Positions 1-5,913 of a DNA stretch of 7,752 nt are shown here, piece after piece. The notes under the pieces are model-generated. The model saw only the letters and a list, made by a program, of their open reading frames with translations, had not been told where the DNA came from and ran no database searches. Position 1 is the stretch's first letter. Every line of letters starts with the position of its first letter. Made by a program: the position numbers and the translations under genes. The DNA comes from Candidatus Faecousia faecipullorum (lineage in GTDB: Bacteria; Bacillota; Clostridia; Oscillospirales; Oscillospiraceae), in the NCBI GenBank assembly GCA_018710805.1, contig DVJG01000195.1, positions 1-7,752 on the forward strand. The letters are read 5' to 3'.

Positions 1-1092
1 ACAGCCATCATTGAATTCTGCCGGAAAATGGGAAGCCGGGTGGTGGCAACCACCCACTACGCTGAGCTAAAACTCTATGCCATGCGTACCCCGGGGGTAA
101 TCAACGCCTCCTGCGAATTTGACGTGGAGACTCTGCGGCCTACTTACAAGCTGCTTATCGGCATCCCCGGCAAGTCCAACGCCTTCGCCATCTCCCGAAA
201 GCTGGGGCTCAGCGAGGACATTCTGAAAGAAGCCGATTCTCTGGTGGATAAGAGCGACAAGGACTTTGAAGACGTGCTGTCCCAGCTGGAAAAACAGCGC
301 CAGCAGATGGAATCCGCCCGTCAGGAGGCCGAACGCCTCCGCCAGGAGACCGCCAAAATCAAACAGCAGAGCGAGGAATACAACGAACAGCTCCGAAAAG
401 AAAAGGAAAAGGCCATGGAGTCCGCCCGCCGGGAGGCTCAGCACATTATCGATGAGGCCCGGACCGCCGCCAACCGCGCCTCGGAAGAGCTGAAGGCTCT
501 GCGGAAACAGCTCACCGACGGCGCCAACACCGCAGGTATCAACCAGCGTCAGGCGGAGCTTCGGCGAAACCTGAACGAGGCGGAGGACAGGCTTCGTTCC
601 TCTCAGCCGAAGAAGGAACGTCCCAAACCCAGCCGGGGCATTCTCATCGGAGACACGGTGGAGCTTTTGAAGCTCGGTACCAAGGCCAGCGTCATCGGCA
701 TCAACAAGGATGGCACCTATCAGCTACAGGCGGGCATTCTGAAAATGACCGCCAAAGCCGACGAAATCTACCTGCTGGAAAACGAGAACCCTTATGAAGT
801 CAAGGGCGGGCGTCCCAAGCATTCCGGCCGGGAGATGAAGCTTGCCGCCATGCCCACGGAAGTGGACCTGCGGGGCATGGACGCCGTGGAGGCCATCTGC
901 GTCCTGGATCGATACCTGGATGAGGCCATGCGAAGCCACGTCAGCCAGGTCCGCATTATCCACGGCAAAGGCACCGGAACGCTTCGGGCGGCAGTCCAGC
1001 AGTCTCTGAAAAAGAATAAGTTCGTAAAGAAATTCCGCCTGGGCCAGTACGGCGAAGGCGAGGACGGGGTTACCATTGCGGAATTTGACTGA
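1..1092 (+). CDS. mutS2: Endonuclease MutS2, C-terminal part (5' end outside window)
   Basis: The reading frame is open from base 1, so this is the last 363 residues of a protein whose family is usually about 780-800 aa. Seen in order: the end of the MutS ATPase with the conserved TTHYAEL block (residues 17-23, H-loop), the family segment around IPGKSNAFAISRKLG, a long Glu/Lys/Gln/Arg-rich coiled coil (about 90-200), a small KOW-like beta domain (about 215-260), and a C-terminal Smr nuclease domain (about 285-363) with DLRG (289-292) and HGKGTG (321-326). The family suppresses homologous recombination by acting on branched DNA; in Bacillus subtilis MutS2 has also been linked to rescue of collided ribosomes. 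MutS1 lacks the Smr domain, so MutS2 is the firm call. No clear intrinsic terminator follows the stop. Confidence 0.97.
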   Translation, partial: TAIIEFCRKMGSRVVATTHYAELKLYAMRTPGVINASCEFDVETLRPTYKLLIGIPGKSNAFAISRKLGLSEDILKEADSLVDKSDKDFEDVLSQLEKQRQQMESARQEAERLRQETAKIKQQSEEYNEQLRKEKEKAMESARREAQHIIDEARTAANRASEELKALRKQLTDGANTAGINQRQAELRRNLNEAEDRLRSSQPKKERPKPSRGILIGDTVELLKLGTKASVIGINKDGTYQLQAGILKMTAKADEIYLLENENPYEVKGGRPKHSGREMKLAAMPTEVDLRGMDAVEAICVLDRYLDEAMRSHVSQVRIIHGKGTGTLRAAVQQSLKKNKFVKKFRLGQYGEGEDGVTIAEFD

Positions 1093-1160
1093 TTTCCTCA
1101 ACGACCCCTGAAAATTTCCAGAGGATTCCCGGACGGGGTGGCAGTGGTGACGAAAATTAG

Positions 1161-1188
1161 TTGACTTTTTTGATAAAAATGCTATGAT
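1161..1188 (+). promoter_or_regulatory. Sigma-A-type extended -10 promoter for the HPr gene
   Basis: TTGACT (1161-1166) is separated by 16 bp from TATGAT (1183-1188), and TG at 1180-1181 gives an extended -10 (TGnTATGAT). The spacer is T/A-rich. Initiation would fall near 1195, leaving a leader of about 50 nt before the HPr start at 1244. This is the best promoter match in the left half of the window and separates the HPr gene from mutS2 transcriptionally. Confidence 0.75.
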
Positions 1189-1243
1189 AGAAAAAGGTTA
1201 AACCCTGTACATCCGTCCGAGGAAGATGCAAAGGAGTGTTGTT

Positions 1244-1504
1244 ATGTTCAATAAAGAAGTTGTTGTTCGTTGCGAATCTGGTCTGCATAACAAGCAGGCG
1301 ACCTATTTTGTCCAGAAAGCCAACGAATTTGAGAGCAGCATTTGGCTGGAATCCGGGAATCGAAAAATGAATGCCAAAAGTCTTCTTGGCATTATGTCCC
1401 TTGGCATTGTCACTGGCACAACCGTGACGCTGTGCGCCGCCGGCTCCGATGCAGAGGCCGCCGTTACCGCCTTGGAAGAGCTGCTCCAGCGGGACGTCTA
1501 CTAA
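1244..1504 (+). CDS. HPr-family phosphocarrier protein with variant active-site loop
   Basis: This 86-residue protein has the size and full-length pattern of HPr, the small cytoplasmic phosphocarrier of the sugar phosphotransferase system and, in Firmicutes, the Ser-phosphorylated co-regulator of CcpA. Numbering matches classical HPr exactly: His15 lies in GLHNKQA and Ser46 in NAKSLLGIMSLG. The loop differs from the usual HARPA: residue 16 is Asn, 17 is Lys instead of Arg and 18 is Gln instead of Pro. The start at 1244 is chosen because AAGGAG (1231-1236) lies 7 nt upstream; the ATG at 1226 is in frame but has no ribosome site and would lengthen the protein beyond family size. It is a single-gene unit between its own promoter and a terminator. 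Whether it takes phosphate from Enzyme I or acts as a Crh-like regulator cannot be told from sequence. Confidence 0.9.
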   Translation: MFNKEVVVRCESGLHNKQATYFVQKANEFESSIWLESGNRKMNAKSLLGIMSLGIVTGTTVTLCAAGSDAEAAVTALEELLQRDVY

Positions 1505-1518
1505 AAAATTACAATGGC

Positions 1519-1555
1519 GCCGCCTCAATGCCTTCTGCGTTGAGGCGGCCTTCTT
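1519..1555 (+). terminator. Intrinsic terminator or attenuator between the HPr gene and uvrC
   Basis: GCCGCCTCAA (1519-1528) pairs perfectly with TTGAGGCGGC (1540-1549). The stem can extend inward by a U-G and a G-C pair, leaving a 7-nt loop at 1531-1537. A short pyrimidine/T run (CTTCTT, 1550-1555) follows. The T run is modest, so some read-through is plausible. The hairpin sits 14 nt after the HPr stop and about 15 nt before the uvrC start. Confidence 0.75.
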
Positions 1556-1566
1556 ATGAGAAAGCT

Positions 1567-3393
1567 ATGACATTTGATGAATTGAAGGAAAAGGCCCTGG
1601 GCCTGCCGTTTGCTCCCGGCGTGTACATCATGCGGGACAAAAGTGACAAGGTCATCTATGTGGGCAAAGCCAAGAAGCTCAAGAACCGGGTCAGTCAGTA
1701 TTTTCAGGACACGGCGTCCCATACGCCCAAGACCCGGCTTATGGTCAGTAAAATTGACCATTTTGACGTAATCGTCGCCGCCTCGGAATTTGAAGCCCTG
1801 GTTCTGGAGTGCTCCCTGATCAAGCGCTATCTGCCGAAATACAACATCCTGCTTAAAGATGACAAGGGATATCCCTATCTGCGGCTGGATATGCGGGAAA
1901 TCTATCCAAGAATCACCATGGTCAGCAAGCTGGCCGACGACGGTGCAGACTACTACGGCCCCTACGGCGCCAGAGCGGTGACCCATGACGTTATGGAGGC
2001 CATTCGCCTGACTTTGAAGCTTCCGGGCTGTCACAAGCAGTTCCCCCGGGACATCGGCAAGGAGCGCCCCTGTCTCAACTACCACATGAACCAGTGCGCC
2101 GGATGGTGCCAGAATAATAAATCCTGCACCGAGTATCGGCAGACCATGCTGCAGGCAAAACAGCTCCTGCAGGGAGACTACAAGGCCGTTGCCGAAGATA
2201 TCCGCAGGCAGATGCTTTCTGCGGCAGAGAACCTGGAATTTGAGCTGGCAGCCAGCCTCCGGGACCGTCTGACGGCGGTGGAGAACCTGGGACAGAAACA
2301 GCTGGTCACCGCCGGAACCCTGGCGGATACGGACGTGGTGGGCTACGGCGAGACCGAGGCCAAGGCCTGCTTTGCGGTGCTCCACTTTTCCGGCGGCAAT
2401 TTGCTGGACAAGGAATATGAGGTGTTCCCGAAACCCGACGACAAGCAGGAGGCTGTTTCCAGCCTGCTCAAGCAGTTTTACCTCAGCCGGGGTCTGGCGC
2501 CCAAGCGGGTGCTTCTGCCTTTTGAAATCGAGGACGGCGAGCTCTTCGCCGAGCTGCTGCAGCAGCAATTCGGCCGTCTTCCCAAGCTCCACGTGCCCCA
2601 GCGGGGCGACAATGTCCGCCTGGTGGAACTGGCCTGCAAAAACGCCTTTGAGGAAGCGGAGCGGGTTACAGGCAAGGAAGAGCGCGTCAGCGCAACTCTG
2701 ACCCTGCTTGGAAAAATGCTGGGCATCGAAACCCCCAATCGGATGGAGTCCTTCGATATCTCCAACATCTCCGGCACGGATATTGTGGCAAGCATGGTGG
2801 TGTTCAAGGACGGCAAGCCTAAAAAAAGCGACTATAAGCGATTCAAATTGGAAGGTCTAAGCGGTCAGGACGACTACGCATCCATGCACCAAGTGGTCAA
2901 GCGCCGTTTTGCCCATTATAAAGCCGGAGATAAGGGCTTCGACGAAGGCCCGGACCTTCTGCTCATAGACGGCGGCGTGAACCATGCCAAGGTGGCCGTG
3001 GCTGCCCTTGGGGAGCTGGAGCTGCACTTTCCGGTGTTCGGCATGGTGAAAGACGACCGTCACCGTACCCGGGCCCTGGTGACCCCTGAGGGGCAGGAAA
3101 TCCGTATTGATAATAACCAGGCCATTTTCTCCCTCATTGGCAGCATTCAGGAGGAGACCCACCGGTTTGCAATCAACTATCACCGCCAGCTTCGCAGCAA
3201 GCGCCTTCGCTATTCCGAGCTGGACGGCATACCGGGCATTGGTCCAAAACGGAAGCAGGAGCTTCTGCGGCAGTTCAAGTCTCTGACCGCCATCGGTCAG
3301 GCAACCCTTCCGGAACTGGAGCGAATGCTGCCCAAGGATGCCGCGGCGGCGGTGTACCAGCACTTTCGTGAGAAGGAACAGGAAGAATTTTGA
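1567..3393 (+). CDS. uvrC: Excinuclease ABC subunit C
   Basis: UvrC makes the 3' and then the 5' incision around bulky lesions in nucleotide excision repair, acting with UvrB after UvrA loading. At 608 aa it is normal family length. Seen: an N-terminal GIY-YIG nuclease (about 12-95; GVY at 18-20, YVG at 31-33, Arg41); a four-cysteine set at 155, 169, 177 and 181, aligned with the reported iron-sulfur site of UvrC; a UVR helix pair that contacts UvrB (about 205-240); a C-terminal RNase H-like nuclease (Asp397 in DISN, Asp468 in DGG, THRFA at 531-535); and tandem helix-hairpin-helix motifs (LDGIPGIGPKR, 552-562). The ATG at 1567 gives the canonical N-terminus; only a weak purine stretch (GAGAAAG, 1558-1564) precedes it. 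The frame stays open back to 1342, but that part overlaps the HPr gene. rsmD follows after 16 bp. Confidence 0.98.
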   Translation: MTFDELKEKALGLPFAPGVYIMRDKSDKVIYVGKAKKLKNRVSQYFQDTASHTPKTRLMVSKIDHFDVIVAASEFEALVLECSLIKRYLPKYNILLKDDKGYPYLRLDMREIYPRITMVSKLADDGADYYGPYGARAVTHDVMEAIRLTLKLPGCHKQFPRDIGKERPCLNYHMNQCAGWCQNNKSCTEYRQTMLQAKQLLQGDYKAVAEDIRRQMLSAAENLEFELAASLRDRLTAVENLGQKQLVTAGTLADTDVVGYGETEAKACFAVLHFSGGNLLDKEYEVFPKPDDKQEAVSSLLKQFYLSRGLAPKRVLLPFEIEDGELFAELLQQQFGRLPKLHVPQRGDNVRLVELACKNAFEEAERVTGKEERVSATLTLLGKMLGIETPNRMESFDISNISGTDIVASMVVFKDGKPKKSDYKRFKLEGLSGQDDYASMHQVVKRRFAHYKAGDKGFDEGPDLLLIDGGVNHAKVAVAALGELELHFPVFGMVKDDRHRTRALVTPEGQEIRIDNNQAIFSLIGSIQEETHRFAINYHRQLRSKRLRYSELDGIPGIGPKRKQELLRQFKSLTAIGQATLPELERMLPKDAAAAVYQHFREKEQEEF

Positions 3394-3409
3394 ATAGAAA
3401 GGGTAAACT

Positions 3410-3952
3410 ATGCGTGTCATTACAGGAAAAGCCCGGGGTGTTCAGCTGAAAACCCCGGAAGGAATGCTGACCCGGCCCACCTCCGACCGGGTGAAAGAGG
3501 CGCTATTCAGCATCATCAATTTTGACGTTCCCGGCGCCCGGGTGCTGGACCTCTTCGGCGGCACGGGGCAGCTGGGCATCGAGGCCCTGAGCCGCGGCGC
3601 CGACAGCGCCGTTTTTGTAGATGCCCGGGAAGATGCCTGCAAGCTGATTCGGGAAAATCTGAAACGGACAAAGCTGGAAGGGCAGGGGAGGGTAGTCCGG
3701 AGCGATTACCTGGACTATCTGGACCACTGCCGGGAAAAATTTCACATTGTCTTCCTGGACCCACCCTATGCAGAGGTGTTTCTTGAAAATTCCTTAAAAC
3801 GCATAACCGAAATTGACATTTTGGAAAGCGGTGGTATAATAATTACAGAGCGTCCTTTGGGGAAAGAACTGCCTTTTATGATCGATGGCTACACACGCTC
3901 CAAAGACTATAAGTACGGAAAGACGCTACTTACGCTGTATCGGAAGGCGTAA
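3410..3952 (+). CDS. rsmD: 16S rRNA (guanine(966)-N(2))-methyltransferase RsmD
   Basis: RsmD transfers a methyl group from S-adenosylmethionine to N2 of G966 (E. coli numbering) of 16S rRNA during 30S assembly. The 180-aa protein is normal length. It shows the family N-terminus MRVITGKARG, the TRPTSDRVKEALF block (21-33), the SAM-binding motif I VLDLFGGTGQLGIEAL (45-60), and the catalytic DPPY (117-120) typical of N-methyltransferases acting on exocyclic amines. GAAAGGG (3397-3403) lies 6 nt before the ATG and supports this start. It is 16 bp after uvrC and 15 bp before coaD; rsmD-coaD pairing is widespread in Firmicutes and supports both calls. Confidence 0.96.
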   Translation: MRVITGKARGVQLKTPEGMLTRPTSDRVKEALFSIINFDVPGARVLDLFGGTGQLGIEALSRGADSAVFVDAREDACKLIRENLKRTKLEGQGRVVRSDYLDYLDHCREKFHIVFLDPPYAEVFLENSLKRITEIDILESGGIIITERPLGKELPFMIDGYTRSKDYKYGKTLLTLYRKA

Positions 3953-3967
3953 GCAGGTGGAAAATTT

Positions 3968-4480
3968 ATGAAGATTGCAATCTACCCGGGCAGTTTTGAC
4001 CCGGTGACCAGCGGCCATTTGAACATCATTCGCCGTGCCGCCAATATTTTTGACAAACTCATCGTGTGCGTCATGGTGAACGCCGGAAAAAATCCCATGT
4101 TCACTTTGGAAGAGCGGGTGGACCTCATCCGCCGGGTGACCAAGGACCTTCCCAATGTGGAAGTGGACAGTTCCCATGCTCTTTTGGCGGACTACGCCAG
4201 ACGCCGGGGCAGCTGCGTCATCGTCAAGGGACTGCGGGAAGGGTCCGACTTTGAAAACGAGTTCCAAATGGCCCTTATCAACCACAAATTAAACCCGGAC
4301 CTGGACACCATGTTCCTGACCGCTGAGAGCCGGTATATGTACTTAAGCTCCAGCATTGTCAAGGAACTTGGCAGCTACGGAGCAAATCTTTCGGATTTTC
4401 TGCCCTGTGAAATTATTCCGGACTTTCTGGAAAAAATAGAAAAGAGGAAACACAACATCCAAGGAGGAAACGAAACATGA
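3968..4480 (+). CDS. coaD: Pantetheine-phosphate adenylyltransferase
   Basis: CoaD (PPAT) joins 4'-phosphopantetheine and ATP to form dephospho-CoA and pyrophosphate, the fourth step of CoA biosynthesis, in the cytoplasm. The 170-aa protein carries the nucleotidyltransferase signature YPGSFDPVTSGH (6-17, with the TxGH motif ending at His17), the substrate-binding KGLR (87-90), and the C-terminal SSSIVKEL block (127-134). AGGTGG (3955-3960) lies 7 nt before the ATG. The C-terminus is about 10 residues longer than the E. coli enzyme and Lys/Glu/Asn-rich, and it contains the ribosome site of the next gene. The stop overlaps the next start by 4 nt (ATGA, 4477-4480), so the two are probably translationally coupled. 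Confidence 0.97.
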   Translation: MKIAIYPGSFDPVTSGHLNIIRRAANIFDKLIVCVMVNAGKNPMFTLEERVDLIRRVTKDLPNVEVDSSHALLADYARRRGSCVIVKGLREGSDFENEFQMALINHKLNPDLDTMFLTAESRYMYLSSSIVKELGSYGANLSDFLPCEIIPDFLEKIEKRKHNIQGGNET

Positions 4481-4980
4481 GCGACCGTAACACCGAAGAC
4501 ATTATTGGCGCATTGTACGACATGGTACAGGACGCACGTTCCATGCCTCTGGCAGCGGATAAGTGTATCCTGGAACGGGACAAGGTTCTGGATATGCTGG
4601 ATGAGATCATCGCCCAGCTTCCCGGGGAGATCAAACAGTCCCGGACCATTGTAGAGTCCCGCAATGAACTCATCAGCCAGGCGCGCCGGGAGGCGGAGAC
4701 CATCCTCCGGGACGCCCAGGAGAAGTCCAAGCAGATGCTCACCCGGGAGGCCATCTACGCCGAGGCAAAGAAGCGCAGCGAGGACCTGGTAGGTGAGACC
4801 CAGAATAAAATCAATCAGCTCCGCAAGGCGGGCAACGACTATATGGATGAATCCCTCCGTCAGACCGAGGAAGCCATCTCCAAGGCCCTCTCCGAGGTGC
4901 GGGAAACCCGTATGCGTTTCCGTACGGTTACAGAAACCCAGGCCCAGCGCAAGCAGAAGAACGTGGACGTAGAGGTCTGA
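4477..4980 (+). CDS. Coiled-coil protein downstream of coaD (often annotated ATPase or F0F1 subunit B-like)
   Basis: This is a 167-aa soluble protein with no membrane segment, signal peptide or nucleotide-binding motif. Residues about 30-150 are almost continuous charged helix rich in Glu, Arg, Lys and Gln, with heptad-like spacing (for example SQARREAETILRDAQEKSKQ), as in DivIVA-tail or ATP synthase b-like proteins. The N-terminus has a short conserved-looking helix (EDIIGALYDMVQDAR, 7-21). AAGGAGG (4461-4467) lies 9 nt before the ATG and is among the strongest ribosome sites here. Similar short coiled-coil proteins commonly follow coaD in Clostridia and are named ATPase or ATP synthase subunit B by similarity; without a membrane anchor or P-loop, those names are not supported. 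A scaffold or division-associated role is only inference. Confidence 0.85.
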   Translation: MSDRNTEDIIGALYDMVQDARSMPLAADKCILERDKVLDMLDEIIAQLPGEIKQSRTIVESRNELISQARREAETILRDAQEKSKQMLTREAIYAEAKKRSEDLVGETQNKINQLRKAGNDYMDESLRQTEEAISKALSEVRETRMRFRTVTETQAQRKQKNVDVEV

Positions 4981-4999
4981 GAATCGAAATAACATACTT

Positions 5000-5029
5000 C
5001 CGGGACAGGCAAATGCCTGCCCCGGTTTT
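5000..5029 (+). terminator. Hairpin 1 after the coiled-coil gene (copy A of a repeated element)
   Basis: CCGGG (5000-5004) pairs with CCCGG (5021-5025) and CAGGC (5006-5010) with GCCTG (5015-5019), interrupted by one A-C mismatch (5005/5020), with loop AAAT. TTTT follows at 5026-5029. It begins 19 bp after the preceding stop codon, where an operon terminator is expected. The T run is short. Confidence 0.65.
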
Positions 5030-5032
5030 CAC

Positions 5033-5070
5033 TGTCAAAACCCCCTCCGGGGCTTTTTGACATGTTTTTT
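5033..5070 (+). terminator. Hairpin 2, strong intrinsic terminator of the uvrC operon
   Basis: TGTCAAAA (5033-5040) pairs with TTTTGACA (5055-5062) and CCCC (5042-5045) with GGGG (5049-5052) around a TCC loop, with one small internal mismatch or bulge. Six T residues follow at 5065-5070. This is the most convincing terminator in this intergenic stretch and closes the uvrC-rsmD-coaD-coiled-coil unit. Confidence 0.8.
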
Positions 5071-5114
5071 GCAGTCTCCTGCGTGTGGAGTTTGAGATAT
5101 ATTTTCCGCTTATA

Positions 5115-5150
5115 CCGGGACAGGCAAAAGCCTGCCCTGGTTATTTTTTT
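5115..5150 (+). terminator. Hairpin 3 ahead of the TIGR04086-like gene (copy B of the repeated element)
   Basis: CCGGG (5115-5119) pairs with CCTGG (5136-5140, including one G-T pair) and CAGGC (5121-5125) with GCCTG (5130-5134) around an AAAA loop, with the same A-C mismatch as hairpin 1 (5120/5135). TTATTTTTTT (5141-5150) follows, an intrinsic-terminator T tract. Only 40 bp separate it from the next start codon, so it may act as a leader attenuator. Confidence 0.7.
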
Positions 5151-5190
5151 CCCTGGGGAGAATAAGCTGTAGCGAAAGGGGAGTGGAGAC

Positions 5191-5613
5191 ATGGAAACAA
5201 AGCGTACAGGGGTAGCCTCTTCCGTGCCCGCAGGACTTGCCTGGGGTGCTGTGGTGAATATTGTAATTACAGTATCTCTGGGGGCAATCTTTGCGAAGCT
5301 TGTGGATGCGGAAAAGATGGCCTGGGAAAATATTGGCTATGGCATTGCGGGCCTCATCCTTCTGGCCTCCTTCTGCGGAGCTGCCACTGCATTTTCTAAA
5401 ATCCGACGGCAGCGGCTGGCGGTGTGTTTTGGCTCCGGCGCGCTGTATCTTGGCATTCTGCTGGGTACAACGGCCCTGTTTTTTGGGGGACAGTATGAGG
5501 CAGTAGGCGTAACAGCGGCCCTGGTTTTCGGGGGGTGTGCCATTGCTGCACTTCCCAAATCCGGCGGCCGGCGTCCAGGAAAAGGGAAGAGGGTCCGCAT
5601 TGCCCATCGTTAA
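5191..5613 (+). CDS. Small four-TM membrane protein, TIGR04086/DUF3792-like
   Basis: This 140-aa protein has four predicted membrane segments at about 13-37, 48-68, 77-99 and 104-121, with a short N-terminus and a strongly basic Arg/Lys/Gly tail (123-140) that should lie in the cytoplasm. Size, helix spacing and composition fit the TIGR04086 (DUF3792, YrzE-like) family of Firmicute membrane proteins, whose function is not established; the match is by pattern and no single diagnostic motif is visible. AAAGGGGAG (5175-5183) lies 7 nt before the ATG and supports this start. It stands alone: three hairpins precede it and an AT-rich region follows. No terminator is evident after the stop. The tail is longer than expected for the family core and could bind nucleic acid or lipid head groups, but that is speculation. 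Confidence 0.7.
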   Translation: METKRTGVASSVPAGLAWGAVVNIVITVSLGAIFAKLVDAEKMAWENIGYGIAGLILLASFCGAATAFSKIRRQRLAVCFGSGALYLGILLGTTALFFGGQYEAVGVTAALVFGGCAIAALPKSGGRRPGKGKRVRIAHR

Positions 5614-5645
5614 GTTGTACAAAATATCGGACTGAGTAAATATAA

Positions 5646-5774
5646 TTTACCCTAAATCGCTTGTTTGAAAGAATTCTTGCAGAATCTATATTTAGTGCAA
5701 AATATGAAATTTCATCGCAAGATATTGATAAAAAGTTGAAAATGGCAAAGATTTTAAATCCCTTAGTTTACTGA
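5646..5774 (+). pseudogene. Possible decayed gene fragment (42 sense codons, AT-rich)
   Basis: One frame is open from just after a TAA at 5643-5645 to TGA at 5772-5774. It would encode a charged, protein-like stretch including LFERILAESIF and KYEISSQDIDKKLKMAKIL, ending NPLVY. The only upstream start is TTG 5661, with no ribosome site. In the +1-shifted frame, bases 5614-5652 are also open and could be an earlier part separated by a frameshift. Codon use is A/T-ending, unlike the neighbours. The opposite strand is open over the same bases, so chance is a real alternative. No family is recognised. Confidence 0.3.
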
Positions 5775-5842
5775 GTTGACATAAAAGCATAAACATAATT
5801 ATGGGCATAATTTACAAAAAACTGACTTTTGGCTAAAAATAC

Positions 5843-5871
5843 TTGAAAAAATGTAAATTTAGGAGTATAGT
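5843..5871 (+). promoter_or_regulatory. Sigma-A-type promoter upstream of the SpoIIM-like gene
   Basis: TTGAAA (5843-5848) and TATAGT (5866-5871) are each one mismatch from consensus and are separated by the optimal 17 bp. Initiation would be near 5878, giving a leader of about 36 nt to the ATG at 5914. It should drive the SpoIIM-like gene and probably xerD. The A/T-rich surroundings raise the chance of a spurious match. Confidence 0.6.
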
Positions 5872-5913
5872 ATAGGCGTATTCCGTTTGAGGCTTTATTG
5901 TTCCGAAAGCCGG

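Larger units (their letters stand above)
5000..5142 (+). repeat. Pair of near-identical 28-bp hairpin repeats
   Basis: Bases 5000-5027 and 5115-5142 match at 26 of 28 positions, with a period of 115 bp. The left arm and first loop bases (14 nt from CCGGGACAGG onward) are identical. The two differences are one loop base (T/A) and one right-arm base (C/T) that keeps pairing as G-T. The flanks are not similar, so the repeated unit is the hairpin itself. Confidence 0.85.
5614..5880. other. AT-rich intergenic block with palindromes and relic-like coding
   Basis: This stretch is much richer in A/T than every gene around it. It holds a perfect 12-bp palindrome ATGAAATTTCAT (5704-5715) between near-identical direct repeats GCAAAATAT (5697-5705) and GCAAGATAT (5717-5725), set 20 bp apart. 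It also holds a second inverted repeat, AATTATG (5797-5803) and CATAATT (5806-5812), overlapping the perfect palindrome CATAATTATG (5794-5803). A coding-like frame runs through 5646-5774 and a promoter lies at its right end. No RNA gene or terminator is recognisable. It could be a decayed insertion or an extended regulatory region. Confidence 0.6.

Noticed and set aside
1093..1160. Terminator after mutS2
   Set aside because: Short GC complementarities exist (for example CCCCTG with CAGAGG) but are imperfect, and no T tract follows.
1226..1243. Earlier ATG for the HPr gene
   Set aside because: AAGGAG at 1231-1236 would lie inside the coding sequence, and the ATG at 1244 gives exact HPr numbering (His15, Ser46).
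1342..1566. In-frame 75-codon N-terminal extension of uvrC
   Set aside because: It overlaps the HPr gene in another frame and runs through the terminator hairpin; the protein from 1567 already starts with the canonical UvrC N-terminus.
5000..5150. Three hairpins read as a short CRISPR-like array
   Set aside because: Only two copies of the repeat exist, each is a hairpin followed by T residues, and the 87-bp gap contains another terminator.
5790..5820. dif-like XerC/XerD site beside xerD
   Set aside because: On the minus strand only TTATGT matches a XerD half-site; the XerC half and spacing do not fit the 11-6-11 layout of dif.
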